Assembly (NCBI GenBank): GCA_001599915.1
Contig: BCIG01000022.1
Location: 476,891-540,890 of the forward strand
Direction: 5' to 3'
DNA: 64,000 nt
Source of the DNA: Symbiotaphrina buchneri
Lineage: Eukaryota; Ascomycota; Symbiotaphrinales; Symbiotaphrinaceae
The position numbers and the translations under genes were made by a program. The notes beneath the pieces are model-generated. The model was not told the DNA's origin, made no database searches, and saw nothing but the letters and a program-made list of their open reading frames with translations. Of the stretch, positions 1-10,645 are shown piece by piece (the stretch's first letter is position 1; every line of letters starts with the position of its first letter).

Positions 1-1687
1 CCGTTGGTGACGGCCGGAGAGCCCAGCTGCGCTTGACCGGCGAAGGGTTCCATGTAGGTCTTCCACGTGGATACTGCGTCGGAGACGGACATGCCTGAGG
101 ACCCGGAGACGGAGAGGTCGGGCTCGTTCATGCTGTGGTTGCGCGTTAGTAGGGGTTGCGGTATGTGGGAAGTGAGGGCGAAGTGAGGACTTACCCTAGC
201 AGATGAGTGGACCCAGCCTCGATAGCGGCTTTGGCGTCGGCAGTCCAAGTAGATGTCGAACTGTCACCCCAGAGCATAGGAACGTACAACTGGCCGAGCG
301 TAGCACCAGCGGAAGAAGCCCAGTTATAGGCCCAGGTAACGACCGAGCCAGAACCGGTGAAGTAGTCACAGAGACTCGCCGTGTTGTATGCTGCGCCGCG
401 CTTGCCCTTGGAAAACGCGCTGGAACTGGAGCTGGAGGCTGCAGAGGAAGCGGCAGCACTCGCGCTAGTGGACGAGCTGGCGACAGTGACTGAAACAGAT
501 GTTGAGGACGCGGCCGCGACGGAAGGTTCGGCAGTTGATGAAGTGGCCACGTGAGAGTACGCGTCCAGGGAGACTGACATGATGCCCGCGAAGACAGCAC
601 CTGCAGCAGAAGTGGTAGAAGAAGTGGGGATGCTGGCTGAAGTTGAGATTGCGACAGTAGTACCGGCAGAAGAAGTAGCGCTCATAGAAACAACGACTGA
701 AGAGCCCTCAGTTGAAGCCGCGGCAGCCACAACCACCGTAGCGGAAGTGGAGCCAGTTGTAGTCGAAGTCATTGAGGCTACAACGGAAGTAGAGGATGCC
801 GCTCCCGTCTCAGCAGTAGCCAGGCTGGTCGCAGAAACTCCTCCAGTGCTCCCATCAGAATCAGGAACAGCAGTGACATTAGAAACGCCCACAGAAGCTT
901 GCGAAAGAGTAGTGGCAGGAAATGCTGCTGCGGGTCCAACAGTGCCATTCGTAGAAACACTGAGACCAGATACACTGACCACAACACCTGAACGATACGC
1001 ACCTGACACACCGCCGCTAGCAGCTGCAAGAACATACGCACTTGACGTAGTATTCGTCCCGTTGGCATAGTGAGCGGTAGCAAACAGCGAAGCAGATGCA
1101 GATGTCATAGAGCTCGGGTCTGCAGAAGTAGAGGCGGCAAGAGCGTCGACTCCAGTGAGAGATGAGGTTGCGGAGAGGATGGCGGAAGAAAGCCAGACGC
1201 TCACAGTCTGAGTGATCGTGGCTTGAGAAGTAATAGTCACCGTGAGCTGCGCTCCATTAGTGCCGCAGGCCGCAATGCTCGGCGAGCTAGTGATCGCTGC
1301 GGCGACGACGATGTCTGAGGTCGACGATGGGAGAGCAGTGTTGACGTAAACACCACCGTTGGTCGCCGTGGGGTCGACGGTTTCAACGATCGTAACTACC
1401 TCCGTGGCCCCAACAGTGGAGAGGATGGTGGTGTTCTGGGCCAGTCGAGCACGTCCGAGGCCGCTTGCGGTGGAATTGGCATAGTGATACGAACTATTTC
1501 CCAGGCCATAAGGAGCAACAGTATCGTTCGAGAGGTTTGTGATGTTGGAGATACCGGTAGCAGACGCTGTCGTGATATCACGGCCATGCAAGAAGCGATG
1601 AGCGGCATGGCAATGCACGTTCAGGGCTTGACCCGGGCTCACCAGGAGCGCCAGGCCAGCGGTAAGAGCGAGATTGAAGCAATGCAT
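1..1687 (-). CDS. GH128 / Asl1-like glycoside hydrolase with long Ser/Thr-rich region (partial)
   Basis: The protein is probably a secreted or wall-bound beta-glucanase-type hydrolase. I place the start at 1687, where a typical signal peptide begins (MHCFNLALTAGLALLV). Upstream in-frame sequence back to 1981 does not look like protein. About 400 residues of low-complexity Ser/Thr/Ala/Val sequence follow, which is expected to be heavily O-glycosylated. A KRG site then precedes the catalytic domain, which starts with AAYNTASLCDYF and includes WAYNW. An intron at 133-194 has a GTAAGT donor, a CTAAC branch point and a CAG acceptor. It splits a Gly codon so that the exons join as HLLGMNEPDL, the conserved NEP motif carrying a catalytic Glu, followed by SPAVTN. 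The domain runs off the left edge, so the C-terminus is missing. Family assignment is by motif and is firm; substrate is inferred. Confidence 0.85.
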
Positions 1688-3873
1688 TTTGCACAATGCG
1701 GGAGAATGACAGGATAGTGCAATGTACGTATTTGTGAAGGTACTCGGATCGTTGCTGGAACGGCGACGGGGATGTACAGAACACTGAGTAAAGAGGGGAG
1801 CGGTAGTGTCGAAGGTGAGGGTTAACTTGTCGACGGCGAACTCCCAGCAGGATGTTTTATACTCGGTAGAGACTGTCCGTTGGCGTCGTCGTCGAGTGAA
1901 GGAGTGAATGTCGGCCAGCAACCGACCAGAAGAGTCGTAATGCCAGACTTGAGGGCAGTGAATGAATGAATGTACAAGCAACCACGAGGCTCAGCCTGCA
2001 AAAACAAAGACACGCAATGCCACGACAACGACAGCAACAACAACAACGGCAACGACAGTGAATCGACAGAGACTGGCTCGATGCATGAAGAAAGAGAGGA
2101 GGAGGAAGAAGAATTTTTCTATGTAGTCGTGGAGATCATAAAATTCATGAGGCGTGGTGGAGCAATCATAAGGCAGGCTGTCTCACGTTTGCTGCCCTGC
2201 AGCATGCGACTATCTTCTCTCCCTGATCCCAGAACTGCGTCCTTCCGAAAAGCTTACGCTTGCATCAGCTCCGGGGGTCATCAAGGCTCTTAAGGCCTGC
2301 ACCGGGCTCCACAGTTCCACCAGGGCGCATCCATGCATGTCCCAAGAAAAAGGGGATGGCATCACCCCCTCCTCTCACCGGCGAGAACCTAGCCGTTCAC
2401 CATCTTACGTACGCACTTTCGCGCCGGGGAATCCAGATCCGCGACGGTTCTACGAGCCCCTGGGAAAAATCAAGCATTTTAGCAGCGCCGCATCCCTGCT
2501 GGATGATGCAGGTACGCCGCTGGTGAAGCAATCGGGCAGCGCATGTCGTCGTGCTACCGCTTGCTACGGCGGCGCTCTAAGATGTCTTGGGCGATAGGCG
2601 AAAAGCTAAGCAGCGCTGCCCCTGCAGATGAAACGGGGCGCGTCCAACTCCTGCAATTTCTGCATTCCAGGGAGCAACGCGTCTAACTCCGTCTTTCTGC
2701 ATGATGCTAACTTTGATGCTCCACCGGCGCGCATTTCTCGGAATAATTCTGACATTTTCCTTGCAGTTCCCACTGCGGGTGAACGGCGAGACGGGAAAAA
2801 GGCTGGACCCCAGGAGAGGCAGAGCTTCCGGTTGGAATGTTTCATCCCATCCGCTAGTCGCGTGCGCCCGGCTTCCATCGACCCGGATCACCCGCGGATG
2901 AAACACTCACGCGTTCGCCATGGTCTCCGCTCATATGTCGGATCGTGCACGACCACTTTGCTGCGAACTGCATGTCCGGAGTACTCCATATGCATTGGGA
3001 TCTTGACTGCCTTGAAATAAGGACGGACGTTGCTCAGCATCAATAATGCATACCTAGTTAGGGTCTTTGGTACCAATACCCTGCTCGCCTGGCACTCCCC
3101 AGTCCCAGTTGTGCTGGTTGACAGGGCCCAAATGACAGGGTCCCCTGAACAGAGAGAAACTTCTTCCACGTCCACCAAAAGTCCGCAGCTCACCTGCAGT
3201 CTCTAAATAATGACTTCCGCATAGCCATCTCCTCCGCTGCAGCCCCCAAAGCCTGATCCTCTGTACGCTCTTCGAAATTGACTCCGCGGAGCCTATCACC
3301 CATAAATGGTCTTTGGGTTCTCTCCTTTGGAACAACCCCTACCTTGGGTCACGGCCAGCCAAGGCCTGGAAAGTCTCCGTTTCGCTTGCCTGTCTCTAGG
3401 TATTTGTTTCTCAGAAGGTCCATGCATGCATACATCGATCGCGATGCCAAGCTGCGGCAATCTGAAGCTGAAACACGCACACTCCCCAGGCAGGGTCAAG
3501 CAAGGTTCTAGGGATGAGATGTAGCGGGGAAGCTTAGTGACGACATCTGATCAACTAAGGAGTACACTCAATGGTAATACATGGCGGACAGATTCATTGT
3601 CGGCGTCAGGCAGAGAGTGAGGAAAAGCCAAAGGGGGCCCACTACCAATGTGGAGTTGTGAAGCTCAAAGGATTATTATCATTGGCTTTCCTATCCAGAT
3701 GCATAAGCTGTGTACACCGAATGCAAAAACCGCTGCTTATCCATCGTCTTATGTCATGTCATGCCCTGCTAACTCTCGTCTCCGTCGAAGTGAAGTTGTT
3801 CCGTCCCTTCAACAACAAGGCAGTCTCAAGCACTGATCGGCCTCATACCACTGCCGTTCCTGTTATCGACTCC
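1688..3873. other. Intergenic region, no supported gene
   Basis: I see no open frame with family resemblance or convincing splice structure here. There is a CAA-rich simple repeat near 2025-2055 and a GAG/GAA-rich purine tract near 2095-2120. The part next to 1687 should hold the promoter and leader of the GH128 gene. The part next to 3873 is downstream of the SOD-like gene. Confidence 0.5.
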
Positions 3874-4728
3874 TCACAGAGCGAGCAACCCTGCAGCAAC
3901 ACCAAGAACTCCTACCAGACCGGCACCCACTTTAGTGGCGGCGGCCGTGAATGTCGGCTTGGCCGTTGGGGAGCTAGACGTGACGCCGGAGGGAGTTCCG
4001 CTTGGAGTGCTCGTGTTTGTCAAAGCCGTGAAGTTGGCGCAGGTGATGCGGGTCAGGTTGGCGTAGTGCACCACGACGGAGCGGTTCCCAAAGAAAGCGT
4101 TTGAGCCAGCGAGGGTCGAAGTGTAGAGGTCGAGGTAGCTGCGGGAGGGAAAGATACGTTAGCCATGAGCCAAAGAGGCCATGGAGAAATGCAGAAAGAG
4201 AAAGTGGAAGTGGAGAGCTCACCTTGCTGAGAAGCTGGGGCCTGGGATGGTGCCATGCTTGCCGGCCAGATCGCCTACTTGGCAAGTCGCGGGCTGAGTA
4301 GGGTCACAAGCTGGGGTCTCGCCGCGGTTGTAGGGATCGAGATGGCCGAGAGTAGCGGTACAGTTTCCATTGGCGGGAACGGGAAGCTCGTGGATATGGT
4401 ACACTATGAAGCCAAGGTTAGCAAGAGGTAGGCCTTCTCTGAGGACGCCCGAAATTGTGTGTCCGGGCGAAGTATGGGAGTGGGAGTGCTTACAGAATGG
4501 CCCGCCGGCCGGAGGAAAGCCGGAGAAGCTGACGGTGAAGATCGTGCCGGTGCCATTGGTGTTGGAGATGCCGGTGATCGAGCCGCGGATGGTCGTGGTG
4601 TTCAGATTGGGAAGTGTGGCCACGAAACCAACACCGGCCGGTTCATCCGTGATGATGGGAGCGGAGGTATTCTGAGCAGCGGCGAGGGTAAGGCCCGAGA
4701 GAGCTGCAATGACAGCTGAGGCACGCAT
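3874..4728 (-). CDS. GPI-anchored cell-surface Cu/Zn-superoxide-dismutase-like protein
   Basis: Three exons (4494-4728, 4223-4403, 3874-4138) encode 226 residues. The introns, 90 and 84 nt, have GTAAGC/TAG and GTGAGC/CAG ends, and phases close. Residues 1-19 form a signal peptide ending LAAAQ. The SOD fold shows GPF-LYHIHELPVP, where H81 and H83 are the expected copper ligands, then GHLDPY and VGDLAGKHG. A late His in SVVVHYANL would be the fourth copper ligand. A Ser/Thr/Pro linker leads to a hydrophobic tail ending GVAAGLLAL, typical of GPI attachment. The spacing resembles fungal extracellular SOD4/SOD5-type enzymes, several of which are copper-only. The expected role is detoxifying or producing peroxide from superoxide at the cell surface; this is inferred from the family. 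Confidence 0.85.
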
Positions 4729-7224
4729 CTTGCTGTTGTTTGCTTGAGAGAAGGTGGTGGAAGAAGGTCTGATGGGAAGAAGAATGTTGAGTGTTTGCGT
4801 GGTACGGAGATGTGGTGTTTGTTTATGGAGCGTTGGGAGTTGTGGAGGGCGGAGCAAAGAGCTTACAAAGGACGAGGTGCAGATAATTTAAGTCGGGTGG
4901 TACGAAATACACAGTTGGCTTCATGCAGGTACCACGTAGTGAATGACGGGAAGACAATTGAGGAAGTGACACAGGAGCAGGCACAGACTGCTCTTTTTAT
5001 GAGATACTTATCTTACCTTCCAGGTTAGGTAGAGAAAGAAGGTGACGGACGCACATCCTCCCGTCAGTTCAAGTCCAAACGCGGCACGGAGCGACACAAA
5101 GAAGCTTTAGCGGCACGATGACAGCTTCAAAATTTTATTTAGAAAATGGCAATGGCTGAGTCCAGAGACAGAAAGTAGCTATTCTGAGACCCAGATGCAT
5201 GCTGAGGCATTCAGTGCCGTCCAATGACTTCTAAGCGTGGATACTACCAACCCCGTGGCCCCGCAGTTGAGCAATTCACCGAGGCCCAAACGGCCACTTT
5301 TCAGGTCACCACTGTCCTCATCTTCCCGTTGCGGGAATGGAGAATTCGACCAACAAGCGAAGGGCGGATGGGTGGGCTATGCATGTTGCAATGTCGTGGG
5401 CTGCTGTGTCAATATGGTTGGACAACGTTGACCTGTCGTTGCTATGCTTGGCAGGAACACGGCAGCGCACCGCACGGCCGCATCTCAGCCTTGTCTTTTA
5501 TACTTGGCGATTTCGGAAGATTCATGAAACCGCTACCCGCCGATCGAGACCCTTCGACGTACGAAATTATCCAGATCCGTTTGGACCTTGATCACTTGAT
5601 CAACTTACAACCGTACGGAGTATATTTGTTTCATTTACCAGCTAACAGGGCACAAACGGAAAAAGAAAGCTTCTCCTATGTCCTTGTTCCTGAATAATGT
5701 TTTGGCTGTGAGTGGGTGAACAGAAGGAGCGTCGGCCTCTAGGTTGCTTCCCGAGACCGACTCGGATTCGCGTTCCACAAGAGCCGATCGACACCGGCTG
5801 TTTCTCTGCCACATCCAGCGGGGAGACAGCCAATTGCAGGTGCAATGGCTATTCGGTCCAATGAACCACCACCTTTTTGATTGAGCATCCGGATCTGGAC
5901 CGCCATCCCTCAAGTCAGCCGCCTTTGTACGACATCGACCGAGAATTTGCTGTCTGAATTCACGAAGGCTGGCTTATGCATCCTGAATGAGCCGAACGGA
6001 AATTGACAGATCTTGGTGAGGGAGAGTCCTAGGGTTTTAGGGGTTTGCCTCGTGCCTGTAGCAACGCGTTGGGTCTACGACGTCAACTGCAGGATAGCAT
6101 AAGTCCTTTCAACCATCCTCACCGATACTATGGAGTTCACAAATTTGTTTACTCCGTTATTTCTTAGCTCGGGAACAATGTCATCTAAAGATACTCCCAG
6201 AGTCAGCCAGCCAATAACCAACCACCAAATGGCTGATAATGACGGTATTGGCGCACGGTCCAGAACAACACATGTTTCTAAGCTTAACCCAAGCTACCCG
6301 CTAAAACCCCGGGTCCTAGAAAGTCAGCACTAACTGCATTAAGACGATAGCAAACATCGCGGCATCTCCATGTCGCGTTTGCTCCAATCGACCTGCTGAT
6401 AGACCACAGGTCCATAGCGACGATTGCGGATCGTTTGTGTGGTAAACCAATGTGGTGATGGTGAAGTTGTCTGGACGTCGAGATCAGCACGGCTGCGTAC
6501 AGTTGCACCAATGTTTTGGGCCGCTCCTCACGGGTGCTGGCTGTGGCCTGGTCTCCAAGCTCACGCGCGAGCAATCAAACAGGCCTGAGAATTACATCAT
6601 GCACCGCTCCAGCCCATGATGCTGAGTATTTGCTTCCTTGATGGCTTTCCTTGGGCGTTGCTCCATCAGTTCTCCGACAAGGGAAGAGGCAGAATATAAA
6701 GCCCCGGCTGCTTCGCTCTTCCTGTCCTTTCTTATTCCTCTTTCATATACATAATATTGCCATTCTTGTTTTTATATATATACATATGTACCATGCTATA
6801 CACTCGATGGACTACGGCATTGCTTTATATATATTCTTGATATTTTCCGCCTCGTATTATATTATATATCTTCTGTATCTCCTCACTCTCCCGTCACCGG
6901 ACCGCCGCCGCATCAAGTCTTCGCAGGCCCTTAGCAATGAGCTCGTGACCGTGCTCATTGGTGTGGCCTGCTGTTGAAGAGGCCCGGCACTTCAAACCGA
7001 TCCGAGTGCCTCTGGCGGCAGATGTCCTAAGTGGAGGTTCCAGCGCGAGAGCTTCCCGGCTTGGTCTTCGGCTTATCCTTGCCAATCCACCCTGGCATCC
7101 TAGTATCACGAGAGTGCGTTACTCCCAGTCCAGCGTGTCCGAGTCATGTGTACGTCATAAAGAGCAAATGTGAGCTGACAGATGTTAATCAGAGAACAGT
7201 GATCATTGAAAGACAAACGAAGCC
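4729..7224. other. Intergenic region, no supported gene
   Basis: A 157-codon open frame at 5224-5697 and a few shorter ones have unremarkable composition, no domain motif and no flanking splice signals. AT-rich runs of TATATA type lie near 6775-6870. The stretch next to 4728 should contain the promoter of the SOD-like gene. Nothing else can be supported. Confidence 0.45.
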
Positions 7225-7619
7225 TGATTCTGCAAGCTTGGGAGAAGCTTATGTGGAGCGGGAAGAGGGTTTTCAGAGACTGCTAAGGTACATCCCGATT
7301 ACCCTTTCTATGTCCTCACCAGAATGGGCGTTGCACGGTGTTTCTACTATGAAAATAGTTATTGTGAATCTGACATTCAGGACGTGCAGGAACTCAGCAG
7401 GGACGAAACGTGTAACAGAACGATCGGCAAGATGGTTGTGACCACGGAGATGCTGAATCTTGTATGCCTCTCCTTCCGAACTGCGCTTGGAATTTTACTA
7501 ACTCTGTCCATGGCAGGTCAAGCATGGGGGAGATGATGAGCATGAAGACAAGCAGACGAAAAAGGCTTGTCAGCTGTTTGAACGGAGAGACCGTCTTGAG
7601 CATTTCCTGGAAACAAGAA
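7225..7619 (+). other. Possible exons of an unknown gene upstream of the amidoligase-like fragment
   Basis: One frame is open from about 7225 to 7459. It contains an ATG at 7324 followed by MGVARCFYYENSYC. It ends at a good intron with GTATGC donor at about 7459, a TTTACTAAC branch point and a CAG acceptor ending at 7513. After the acceptor the frame continues as VKHGGDDEHEDKQTKK and enters the 63-bp repeats. The intron is convincing, but I do not recognise the protein and no start codon is secure. It may be the 5' part of the gene whose 3' part is the amidoligase-like fragment, although the frames do not agree across the repeat. Confidence 0.35.
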
Positions 7620-7790
7620 CAGAACCGAAGGAATCCCCAGCAGCTGGGAATTCAAACCCACGTACCTCTGCGACCGGGGTTTCAGAACCGAACGAAGCCC
7701 CAGCAGCTGGCAATTCAACCTCACGTACCTTTGTAGCCAGGGTTCCAGAACCGACGGAAGCCCCAGCAGCTGGGATGTCAAAGCGACGGT
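7620..7790 (+). repeat. 63-bp tandem repeat, about 2.7 copies
   Basis: Units begin at 7620, 7683 and 7746, each starting CAGAACCGA and containing CCCCAGCAGCTGG. The period of exactly 63 bp (21 codons) keeps frame. In one frame it reads as a Pro/Ala-rich linker (EPxEAPAAG); in another as PQQLxIQ. The copies differ at several positions, so this is not a recent perfect duplication. Confidence 0.9.
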
Positions 7791-8269
7791 GTCCCCTACC
7801 CCGAGTTGGAGTCCGATGCATCGACAGACTATAACTCGCTGCTTGCTAAGCTGGCACTAGATCTCATCGACCAGCAGACAAGCATCAGGAATTTAGCGCT
7901 GTTGGTTTGCCCCGACCGCTTCGGCAGCAGATGCTCCACGTATAACCTCACAGGACTGGTCTGGACCAATGGAAAGCGAACAGTGGAATTCCGACAACAT
8001 GAAGGCACCATGGACCCGGTGAGGATTGTTCATTGGGTGCAGGTATGTCTAGGCATCGCGGAGACGGCGTTGACTTATGCTATTGACCGAAAGGTGTATG
8101 AAGCTTGCATTGAGAGCCCAAGCAAAGGGAGTTTTGGTTACTGACATTGATGTAGGGTGTCGGCCACAACACGTCGTATACACCTTCTTCTGGACAACTG
8201 GATCAAGATGAGAACATTGTACCTCAGGAGCCTTCCGTGGGGCAGGTATGGAAAGCAAATATACTTTAA
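7737..8269 (+). pseudogene. C-terminal fragment of a putative amidoligase (Amidoligase_2-like)
   Basis: The frame is open from just after a TAG at 7734. It reads SIRNLALLVCPDRFG, YNLTGLVW and then RTVEFRQHEGTMDPVRIVHW, which matches the end of the fungal amidoligase domain (EFRQHxGTxD motif). An intron at 8094-8155 (GTGTAT donor, TACTGAC branch point, TAG acceptor) joins to a short hydrophilic tail ending at TAA 8267-8269. The N-terminal part of such enzymes, with its GxExEF and CGxHVHxG motifs, was not found upstream. The reading frame also changes across the 63-bp repeats. I therefore treat it as a remnant or a broken gene. The motif match is seen; enzyme activity is not claimed. Confidence 0.5.
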
Positions 8270-8354
8270 TTTCCAGAAGTCGGTCTCACCAGTAGCGATG
8301 ACCTCGTACTGGTGGTGCTAGATGACATCAGACTCAAACACGCAGACCCTCGGT

Positions 8355-8600
8355 TTTGTTGGATAGACGATAATGGGCCATGCAACCCAGTCCCTTCGAA
8401 GCGAACATGCATTCAGATGGACCAAAGGCCAAGGAGAATTGTTCAGAACATACGCCATGGAAAGAGGACCGGATGCGGACGACCCGGGCGGGGGCTGCAA
8501 AACAACAACCAGCCCTGTCACCCAAGGCAAACGTATTGACAGAGGTCATGCCAAAAGCTGATACTGCGCACTTCAACCAGCATGTTGATGCCGAGGGAGA
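8355..8600 (+). pseudogene. Decayed paralogue of the small unknown gene at 9160
   Basis: The frame reads IMGHATQSLRSEHAFRW and then FRTYAMERG, which aligns with IMGYRTRHLRSNNTFRW and FRQYIIDRG in the downstream gene. Similarity stops after the ERG/DRG position, and the frame ends without matching the rest. No start codon or first exon equivalent is evident. It is best read as an eroded copy from a tandem duplication. Confidence 0.45.
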
Positions 8601-8609
8601 GATGGAGGG

Positions 8610-8692
8610 ATCAAGGTGATTCTACTCTTTGACGTTGGGTTTGACAGAACTTGCTGTTAATCAAGATTCTGTAGTTCTGTACAGCGCCACGA
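8610..8692 (+). repeat. Direct repeat, copy A (partner at 10646)
   Basis: About 82 bp starting ATCAAGGTGATTCTACTC recur at 10646 with only a few substitutions. The copy lies upstream of the 9160 gene, just as the partner lies upstream of a second leader-like sequence at about 10880. This suggests it was the promoter-side part of a duplicated gene unit. Confidence 0.85.
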
Positions 8693-9159
8693 ATCAGCAC
8701 CGCCCGAGACACACTACGCGCAGGAGCCATACCGCGGAATTTCCCCACGCCCCCCCGTAAACCGGACGTTTGTCTCCAACAATGTTGGTTCAGCTGATAT
8801 CTGCACCACTCTGAAGTCACTGAACGCCTTTGTACCAGCGGGCAGCGGCTCAACGCCGTAGAAGGATCCAAGGCGGGCTCTGCGGTTGCAATCGCCGCCC
8901 TTGGAGTTGTTATCGAAGGATGGAGCAAAACGGGTGATGGCACGAAACGATCGCAAATTACTCCCTGCCTGTGAAGGCTGTTCCGCTCGTGTTGCGGGCT
9001 TGCACACATCATCCGGATTCTTCACAAAATGGCCCAAGCACGCCAGGTTCACGCTATCCTTCAGCTTATCTTCCATGTCTTCTGTCCTCTCCCCGTCATG
9101 AACATCGACAACTCTTGATTTACTTTCAACTTTTCAACTCTAAGAATTTCGACGACAAA

Positions 9160-9756
9160 ATGGCTCAACATAACGGAACAGTAAGCTTAATGTCATTTTG
9201 TTCTGCTCTTTGCTTTTCTTTCTTGGCTTTTCCTCCTATGTTTTGCTACCTCTTCGTTTGAGCGTCATCTTGCCATGCCAGTTTTACTGACCTTTTCCCA
9301 AACAAGCAATGGATAATGGGGTATCGTACCCGTCATTTAAGGAGCAATAACACGTTCCGATGGAACAACAGTCAAAATCGAGTTTTCCGGCAATACATCA
9401 TCGACCGTGGCCTTAACTCGGAAACCATTAAAGACTCGAAAATTTTTACTGATATTATCCACGATCTGGGCTTTGCTAATTATCAAGAGTTGGAAAACGA
9501 CGAAGGGCAGCTGATAATCGAGGATCTGATGATGCCCAAAATTGCCCGGAAGATGCGTGCGATCTTTAGAGACATGAAGATTGCTCTTTCAACGCCGTCC
9601 GTCCGAATCAACAGCCATCCGGCAAAGCCGAGAAGCACCACAACCGAAGCAGCCGCACAGCCGCAACCATCTTCTTCCGTCCGGCAAGAGGTCCGGAGAC
9701 CACTCGCGCCCATTGCTGCCCACACCTACGCGACGGTGACTGTCCCCGAGACATGA
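9160..9756 (+). CDS. Unknown small protein, member of a local decayed family
   Basis: I place a 21-nt first exon at 9160-9180 (MAQHNGT), a 126-nt intron at 9181-9306 (GTAAGC, TTTACTGAC, AAG) and a second exon at 9307-9756, giving 156 residues in phase. The protein has a basic, aromatic segment (HLRSNNTFRW, VFRQYIIDRG), an acidic middle and a helix KIARKMRAIFRDMKIA. A Pro/Ser/Thr-rich tail follows. I do not recognise a family. Parts of the gene recur at 8355, 10495, 10880 and 11262, so it belongs to a tandemly duplicated group in which this is the only intact copy. Function is unknown, and expression is not shown by sequence. Confidence 0.5.
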
Positions 9757-9831
9757 AAATTGCTCCTTCAACGCCGTCCGTCCGAATCAACAGCCATCCC
9801 GCAAAGCCGACGAGTAGCACGACCGAAGCGG
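9571..9831 (+). repeat. 80-bp direct repeat with 179-bp spacing
   Basis: The sequence beginning GACATGAAGATTGCTC at 9571 recurs at 9750 as GACATGAAAATTGCTC. The match continues through CCGTCCGAATCAACAGCC and the following Ala/Lys-rich codons for about 80 bp. The second copy starts exactly at the stop codon region of the 9160 gene, so a local duplication overlaps the gene's 3' end. Confidence 0.85.
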
Positions 9832-10645
9832 GATCACGGGCGCGGGCACCGTGAGTGAGCTCAAGGCACAGATCGCGGCGCAGACATGGACACACTGGCC
9901 CACCACCTGGCGTGGGAGCCTCCATTCTGCAGGATTATGGAAAACGCGCCACCACCCGAAAACATAAGCACCAGAGAACCATTTCTGGCGTCAATATACC
10001 TAAAGGGATCTTGTCGACTTCCGCCATATCGGTGGTGGATGCGTTGGGCTGCCATGTCACATCGCCTAAACCGGGATGACCAGACATGACAGCAAAGACC
10101 ACGAATATGGCAAGCTGTTTCAACATCTAGACTTCGACCACTACGGGGCCCTTGCTTGTGTATAGCGCGAGGAGCTTGCCGGTGCGGAGAAGCGTTAAGA
10201 GACATGCCCATCACTGGGACTGAGCTGGGCTCGGCTTATGGTCTCGCACATATTCTGCCCTAATTCCGTTGACGCGGGACTGAAATGGAACTCGATTCTC
10301 ACCGGTGCCGAGCTGGCGGGAGTTATGGAACTCCCTTTCATTGATCCTAAGGCCCTGGCCGCAGGGTACACCTCACCTCGAGGCTTCGAGGCCTTGATGG
10401 GGATTTTCATTACTGGAGATCATTGTGCTATTGAGTACGTTACACTACAACTCGCCTGTTCTTGGTCGGATGGTCCTCGTATGGACCAAGATTGAACGGA
10501 AGCTTCGTGCGATGATTCCAAAAGTGCCACATGCCACGCCGCCTATATCCCCACGAGACTACAATTCCCGGAGCCCGACGGTCATCTTAAACAATATTTT
10601 TTAAGCGCAGAACCCGTCCGGCATGCAGTGCACGTCACAAGGGAG
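9832..10645 (+). other. Remnant region with a partial C-terminal copy of the unknown family
   Basis: Around 10488-10560 one frame reads KIERKLRAMIPK, then PPISPRDY. This resembles KIARKMRAIF in the 9160 gene and MIPKLPNVLPPISP at 11285-11333. The rest, including an 85-codon frame at 10238-10495, has no recognisable family. I read this as debris from the tandem family rather than an independent gene. Confidence 0.4.

Noticed and set aside
579-1070. Plus-strand open frame of 163 codons, rich in Glu, Val and Ala
   Set aside because: It is the mirror of the Ser/Thr-rich coding region of the GH128-like gene on the other strand, and has no start context or motif of its own.
5224-5697. Plus-strand open frame of 157 codons in the 4.7-7.2 kb gap
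   Set aside because: No recognisable motif, no plausible splice sites around it and no similarity to neighbouring repeats. It is kept out as likely chance.
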